DNA of 8,964 bases from Neisseriaceae bacterium. GTDB taxonomy: Bacteria; Pseudomonadota; Gammaproteobacteria; Burkholderiales; UBA11063. The notes under the pieces are model-generated. The model saw nothing but the letters and a program-made list of their open reading frames with translations, was not told the DNA's origin and searched no databases. Position numbers and translations under genes: made by a program. The stretch spans positions 1 through 8,964 of the forward strand of contig CANGJN010000014.1 in assembly GCA_947454215.1 (NCBI GenBank), in the 5' to 3' direction. The number at the start of each line of letters is the position of its first letter. The stretch's first letter is position 1. This document shows positions 6,024-8,964 of this stretch, in pieces.

Positions 6024-8420
6024 CTATAACATAAGAAACCCATACTCATAAACTAAAGGTATTAGTTTGTCTGTTAATTTTTTATATTGATTATTAAAAG
6101 TGTCAAAACTCACTGGGGTTGGACCTACACTTTGATTACGTCTTTCCAATGATTTACGCACCTGATACCAACCAACATCAGCACGATTAAGTTTAAATTC
6201 TTCTCTAATACTACGTTCATCAATATGAGAAAAAAAAGATTTCCACAATTCACGACCTGCATTTAATACTGCATATGCCTCAGCTGATAATTGCTTATTA
6301 AGTAAATATTTCACCATAAAGTCAGACTCAAAACGGCTAGGAGCATTAACTTCTACTTCACTAAACGGGATAAAATGATTCACAATTGTCCATTTTTGAT
6401 TATTCCACTCTAAATTATCGGCACTAGCTGTAAGATTACTGCTATTAAATAACATCCAAATCAAACAGTCATTTTTAAACTCATTAGTTAATTCGCAATT
6501 AGGTTGTAAAAATTGGTCTCTATCATTAATCCATGTCGGTTTAATTAAACGTCGCACTGCAAAAACTATAGCAGCCTGCCATAGATTATCAGCATTTACA
6601 TAAAATCCGTTTCCAGCACCACATTGAGATGAAAATATTGTGGTTTGTCTTAGTGCATGTTGTATATCATTTGCCACACACATCATATAAGCTATTGCAT
6701 CATTAGACCAAGTTAAAACTCTAGCTTTGGAAGTTGCCACAGATATTGCATTCTTTAATGGGACGGTAAATTCTTTATTAGTTAAAGGACGTAGCAACCA
6801 AACATTCAGATATTTATTATTAGGTATATTATAGAAACTTTTATTTCCTATTGGCTTAATATCTTTATCTATTATTTCAGTATTAATCGCATAATTTTGA
6901 TAAATTATATTGTTATTGATTCTCCAAATTAAAAAACCAATGGGGAAGTCTCCTTCTATTCCATCAAATAACTTACTAGGAAGAATAAAACCATTTAAAT
7001 ATTCCGCACTCCATTTTTTTCTAAATTCTTCAAAGTTTGGAGAATTAAGATATTTTAATTTGCTAAATATTCCAATTATTGCTGTGGGAATCTCTATTGA
7101 AACTCTTACTAAAAATTGAGTAAATAATTCATTACTAGCTTTGCCATATTTTGTCATTGCAGTAGCAGCAAATTTTGTTTTAGCAACACCAGTTTTATTT
7201 TTTGCAGTAGAATTATCTACAGTTATATTATTGGCATTAGTTGCTTCTGCATATGGGGGATTAATTAATACTAATATTTTTTTACCATTTGCAATAGCAA
7301 CACGTAATTCATGAGGTACTTTATTTGTCAAAGCATAATTAATGTTACCACTATCAGTAATATCATCATTAAGATAATCATATTGAAATCTCTGAGCTGC
7401 TATACATGTTTTAGTAGCCTTCATAACATCAATATCTGCTTTATCTAAAGTTGACATATATATGTTACGATGATTACTATGTTTTACCTCTAAATTTCCA
7501 ACTCCACAACACATATCCCAAACAATATACTCTTGTTGCCAATTGACTCCCAAGGTTTCTGCTAACTTGTCATATGCTTTGTCAACAACGGCTAAGGGTG
7601 TATAATAAGCACCTTTAAAACTTCTCTCATCAATAGGAATTAAACTATCTCGCCTCTCTAATAAATAATTACGATATTCTTGTTTTGGTGGTTTATGATA
7701 AATAGCCCAGAACTGTCGATATCCATCTTTATTACTTAACTCATAATTTTTACCATTTAAACTAAACACCGGAGAATTGTTTTTATGTAACAACTCAGCT
7801 GTTAACCCATCATGTGTTGAGGTAGTACCATCATGCATAATATCAGCAAAAAACAATAACGAATAATTTTCTTCATTAAGATTAATAATTTCTCGCCCAA
7901 TCATATTTACCCATTTATCAAAAACTTGCTTTAAATTATTTGGCGAAATTTGAGTACGTATAATATCACCTAATTTAATTGCATTTTTTACTGTATTGAT
8001 AAATTCGTCTTCATTTGTTGATATTCTAAATGATACTAAATAAGTTCCAATATAGGTAGATATCTCAGATAATGCTTCTGGTGGATATTTAGTAGCTGAT
8101 TTACCCCATTTTATTGTTTTCTTCTCAAGAAATGGCAAAACATCTTTAGTTCTCATTATTGCTGCCTTCTCTGTATCTATTACCGCTAGAAAAGGAGGCA
8201 AATTTTCTCCAGTATCCAAAGCAACTTGTACATAATGTAATAATTGAGTAAACATTGCGTAACTTGAATACTTTGCAGTGTCTTTTGCTTCAAACCATAT
8301 TTCATCTGTACGAATATCTACTAATCCTTTGGTGTATTGTTTTAATCCTAATGCTTTAATGTAAATATCTTTAACATCTTCTTCACTTTTAGCAGATTTA
8401 AGAGCCTCATATAATTTCAT
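6024..8420 (-). CDS. Fused restriction endonuclease / N6-adenine DNA methyltransferase (Type IIG-like)
   Basis: A single 798-residue protein that probably both methylates adenine in a specific DNA site and cuts unmodified DNA. The N-terminus looks like a PD-(D/E)XK nuclease: D35, then E44-A45-K46, then Q59-x3-Y63 (QLLHY). A mostly helical linker (about 130-260) follows. The methyltransferase shows a motif X-like GAYYTP (270-275). Motif I is DMCCGVGNLE (302-311; canonical DxxxGxGxL). Motif IV is NPPY (387-390), the hallmark of N6-adenine enzymes. The order X-I-IV then a long C-terminal region (about 530-760) fits a gamma-class layout with target recognition at the end. It is shorter than many Type IIG enzymes (about 900-1200). 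No separate specificity or controller gene is visible. The ATG at 8420 has only a distant AGG upstream. A few hand-counted lines average about 33% G+C, above the housekeeping genes, consistent with transfer. A solitary methyltransferase with a dead nuclease domain is the main alternative. Confidence 0.78.
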   Translation of the reverse strand: MKLYEALKSAKSEEDVKDIYIKALGLKQYTKGLVDIRTDEIWFEAKDTAKYSSYAMFTQLLHYVQVALDTGENLPPFLAVIDTEKAAIMRTKDVLPFLEKKTIKWGKSATKYPPEALSEISTYIGTYLVSFRISTNEDEFINTVKNAIKLGDIIRTQISPNNLKQVFDKWVNMIGREIINLNEENYSLLFFADIMHDGTTSTHDGLTAELLHKNNSPVFSLNGKNYELSNKDGYRQFWAIYHKPPKQEYRNYLLERRDSLIPIDERSFKGAYYTPLAVVDKAYDKLAETLGVNWQQEYIVWDMCCGVGNLEVKHSNHRNIYMSTLDKADIDVMKATKTCIAAQRFQYDYLNDDITDSGNINYALTNKVPHELRVAIANGKKILVLINPPYAEATNANNITVDNSTAKNKTGVAKTKFAATAMTKYGKASNELFTQFLVRVSIEIPTAIIGIFSKLKYLNSPNFEEFRKKWSAEYLNGFILPSKLFDGIEGDFPIGFLIWRINNNIIYQNYAINTEIIDKDIKPIGNKSFYNIPNNKYLNVWLLRPLTNKEFTVPLKNAISVATSKARVLTWSNDAIAYMMCVANDIQHALRQTTIFSSQCGAGNGFYVNADNLWQAAIVFAVRRLIKPTWINDRDQFLQPNCELTNEFKNDCLIWMLFNSSNLTASADNLEWNNQKWTIVNHFIPFSEVEVNAPSRFESDFMVKYLLNKQLSAEAYAVLNAGRELWKSFFSHIDERSIREEFKLNRADVGWYQVRKSLERRNQSVGPTPVSFDTFNNQYKKLTDKLIPLVYEYGFLML

Positions 8421-8483
8421 AATATAATTAACCTAACATAATATTTATATTTAAATAGTAATTTTCATTTTATTTTGTAACGT

Positions 8484-8492
8484 ATTATAACA
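8484..8492 (-). promoter_or_regulatory. Candidate extended -10 promoter element of the restriction-modification gene
   Basis: On the minus strand this reads TGTTATAAT: consensus TATAAT with the TGN extension, about 63 nt before the ATG at 8420. A TTGACT lies upstream, but only 10 nt away, too close to serve as its -35 box. A second possible pair closer to the gene (TTACAA then TATTTA, 17 nt apart) is weaker. Confidence 0.4.
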
Positions 8493-8603
8493 ATTTAAAA
8501 GTCAATGGTTTAATTATTTTTGTATTATCAATGATTTATATTTCTAAACCTTTATCTATAAGAATAATCCATAATGATTATACTAAATAAATCTATCACA
8601 CGG

Positions 8604-8627
8604 CAGTTAACTGGAATCATACATTCC
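8604..8627. repeat. Adjoining palindrome and short inverted repeat upstream of the restriction-modification gene
   Basis: CAGTTAACTG (8604-8613) is a perfect 10-bp palindrome. It runs directly into GGAAT-CATAC-ATTCC (8613-8627), a 5-bp inverted repeat with a 5-nt spacer. The patch is richer in G+C than its surroundings and lies about 185-205 bp upstream of the restriction-modification start. It could be a protein-binding site or the edge of a lost element. No function is shown. Confidence 0.3.
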
Positions 8628-8694
8628 GAACAAAATTTTTAAGTATTCATATTTATTTTAAAAATTATGCAAATACCATATAAATAATTTTATA

Positions 8695-8964
8695 TTAAAC
8701 TATTCCTGATTTATGTTTTTTGTCTGTAAATATAAATTCATTTTCTGTCATTTCGATTTTATTATCTAGCAAGAAATCATGCAAAAATCATATTATATTA
8801 TTAATGTTTTTATTTGTGAGTACCTTTTTCTTAAAATTTAGGATGCTCATAAGCAAAGTGTTTATCAGTTTAGTAAAATCGTGGGTTTTGAGTTTTAACA
8901 TGTCACCTTTTTTAGTAAACTTATTAAAATATAAACTATTGATTATTTTTTGTTTTACTAATAA
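8695..8964 (-). pseudogene. 3' part of an unrecognised gene with an in-frame TGA, cut by the window edge
   Basis: Read on the minus strand from the window end, one frame stays open for 57 codons. It includes the segment MLKLKTHDFTKLINTLLMSI, then reaches TGA at 8790-8788. The same frame continues as FLHDFLLDNKIEMTENEFIF and TDKKHKSGIV before TAA at 8697-8695. Charged and hydrophobic residues are balanced on both sides of the TGA. The TGA sits where a Trp (NNII-W-FLHDF) would read naturally, so a single TGG to TGA change is the simplest explanation. I do not recognise the family. The 5' part lies beyond 8964, so start, full length and upstream context are unknown. It lies on the same strand as the restriction-modification gene and ends about 275 bp upstream of it. 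A chance open frame cannot be excluded. Confidence 0.4.

Noticed and set aside
6910..7119. Plus-strand open frame of 69 codons inside the restriction-modification gene
   Set aside because: It is antisense within an intact 798-codon gene, with no supporting signal.
8574..8642. Plus-strand 22-residue reading frame as a small gene or leader peptide
   Set aside because: No ribosome-binding site, no conserved context visible and too short to support.
8788..8790. TGA read as Trp (alternative genetic code)
   Set aside because: nusB ends properly at a TGA that overlaps the dnaG start, and all confident genes encode Trp by TGG, so the standard code is the simpler reading.
1..8964. CRISPR array, tRNA or rRNA gene, or toxin-antitoxin pair
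   Set aside because: No regularly spaced direct repeats, no cloverleaf-like sequence and no pair of small overlapping genes were seen when reading both strands.

Overview
This is an A+T-rich window (hand counts of a few lines give about 23-28% G+C in the housekeeping part). All recognisable functional genes lie on the minus strand. The DnaG and NusB sequences look proteobacterial. NusB (TPRxxSRQLALRGIY at the N-terminus, ATDKSYKFINTLVDKLSKKIR at the C-terminus) resembles beta/gammaproteobacterial forms most. Low G+C, decayed insertion sequences and at least one other broken gene suggest a host-associated or genome-reducing bacterium. The genus cannot be fixed from this window. The standard genetic code fits: nusB ends in TGA and Trp is encoded by TGG.

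Layout, in plus-strand coordinates: (1) 1-258 holds a decayed IS5-type (DDE_Tnp_4-like) transposase fragment on the plus strand, running up to the 3' end of dnaG. (2) 262-4209 is a tightly packed minus-strand cluster, transcribed msrA -> POT-family peptide transporter -> nusB -> dnaG. Its gaps are 15 and 22 bp, and nusB and dnaG overlap by 4 bp with a TTG start for dnaG. (3) 4210-4673 is a very A+T-rich stretch without a recognisable gene. (4) 4674-5725 is a complete but dead IS630-family element of about 1.05 kb. Its terminal inverted repeats are visible. Its transposase can be read almost end to end across three frameshifts and two nonsense codons. The transposase promoter, ribosome-binding site and N-terminal helix-turn-helix part are intact. 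(5) 6024-8420 is an intact 798-residue fused restriction-modification protein of Type IIG style: an N-terminal PD-(D/E)XK-like nuclease, then an N6-adenine methyltransferase, then a probable target-recognition region. (6) 8695-8964 is the 3' part of an unrecognised minus-strand gene, broken by one in-frame TGA and cut by the window edge.

The first block is housekeeping (replication priming, transcription antitermination, oxidised-methionine repair, peptide uptake). The second is an accessory region, where a stand-alone restriction-modification gene sits between insertion-sequence debris and a broken gene. This is a typical setting for horizontally acquired defence. I found no clearly new system. 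The points most worth checking are the Type IIG enzyme, the short POT transporter that seems to lack the usual bacterial extra helix pair, and the IS630 relic that still has signals to make a truncated DNA-binding protein.
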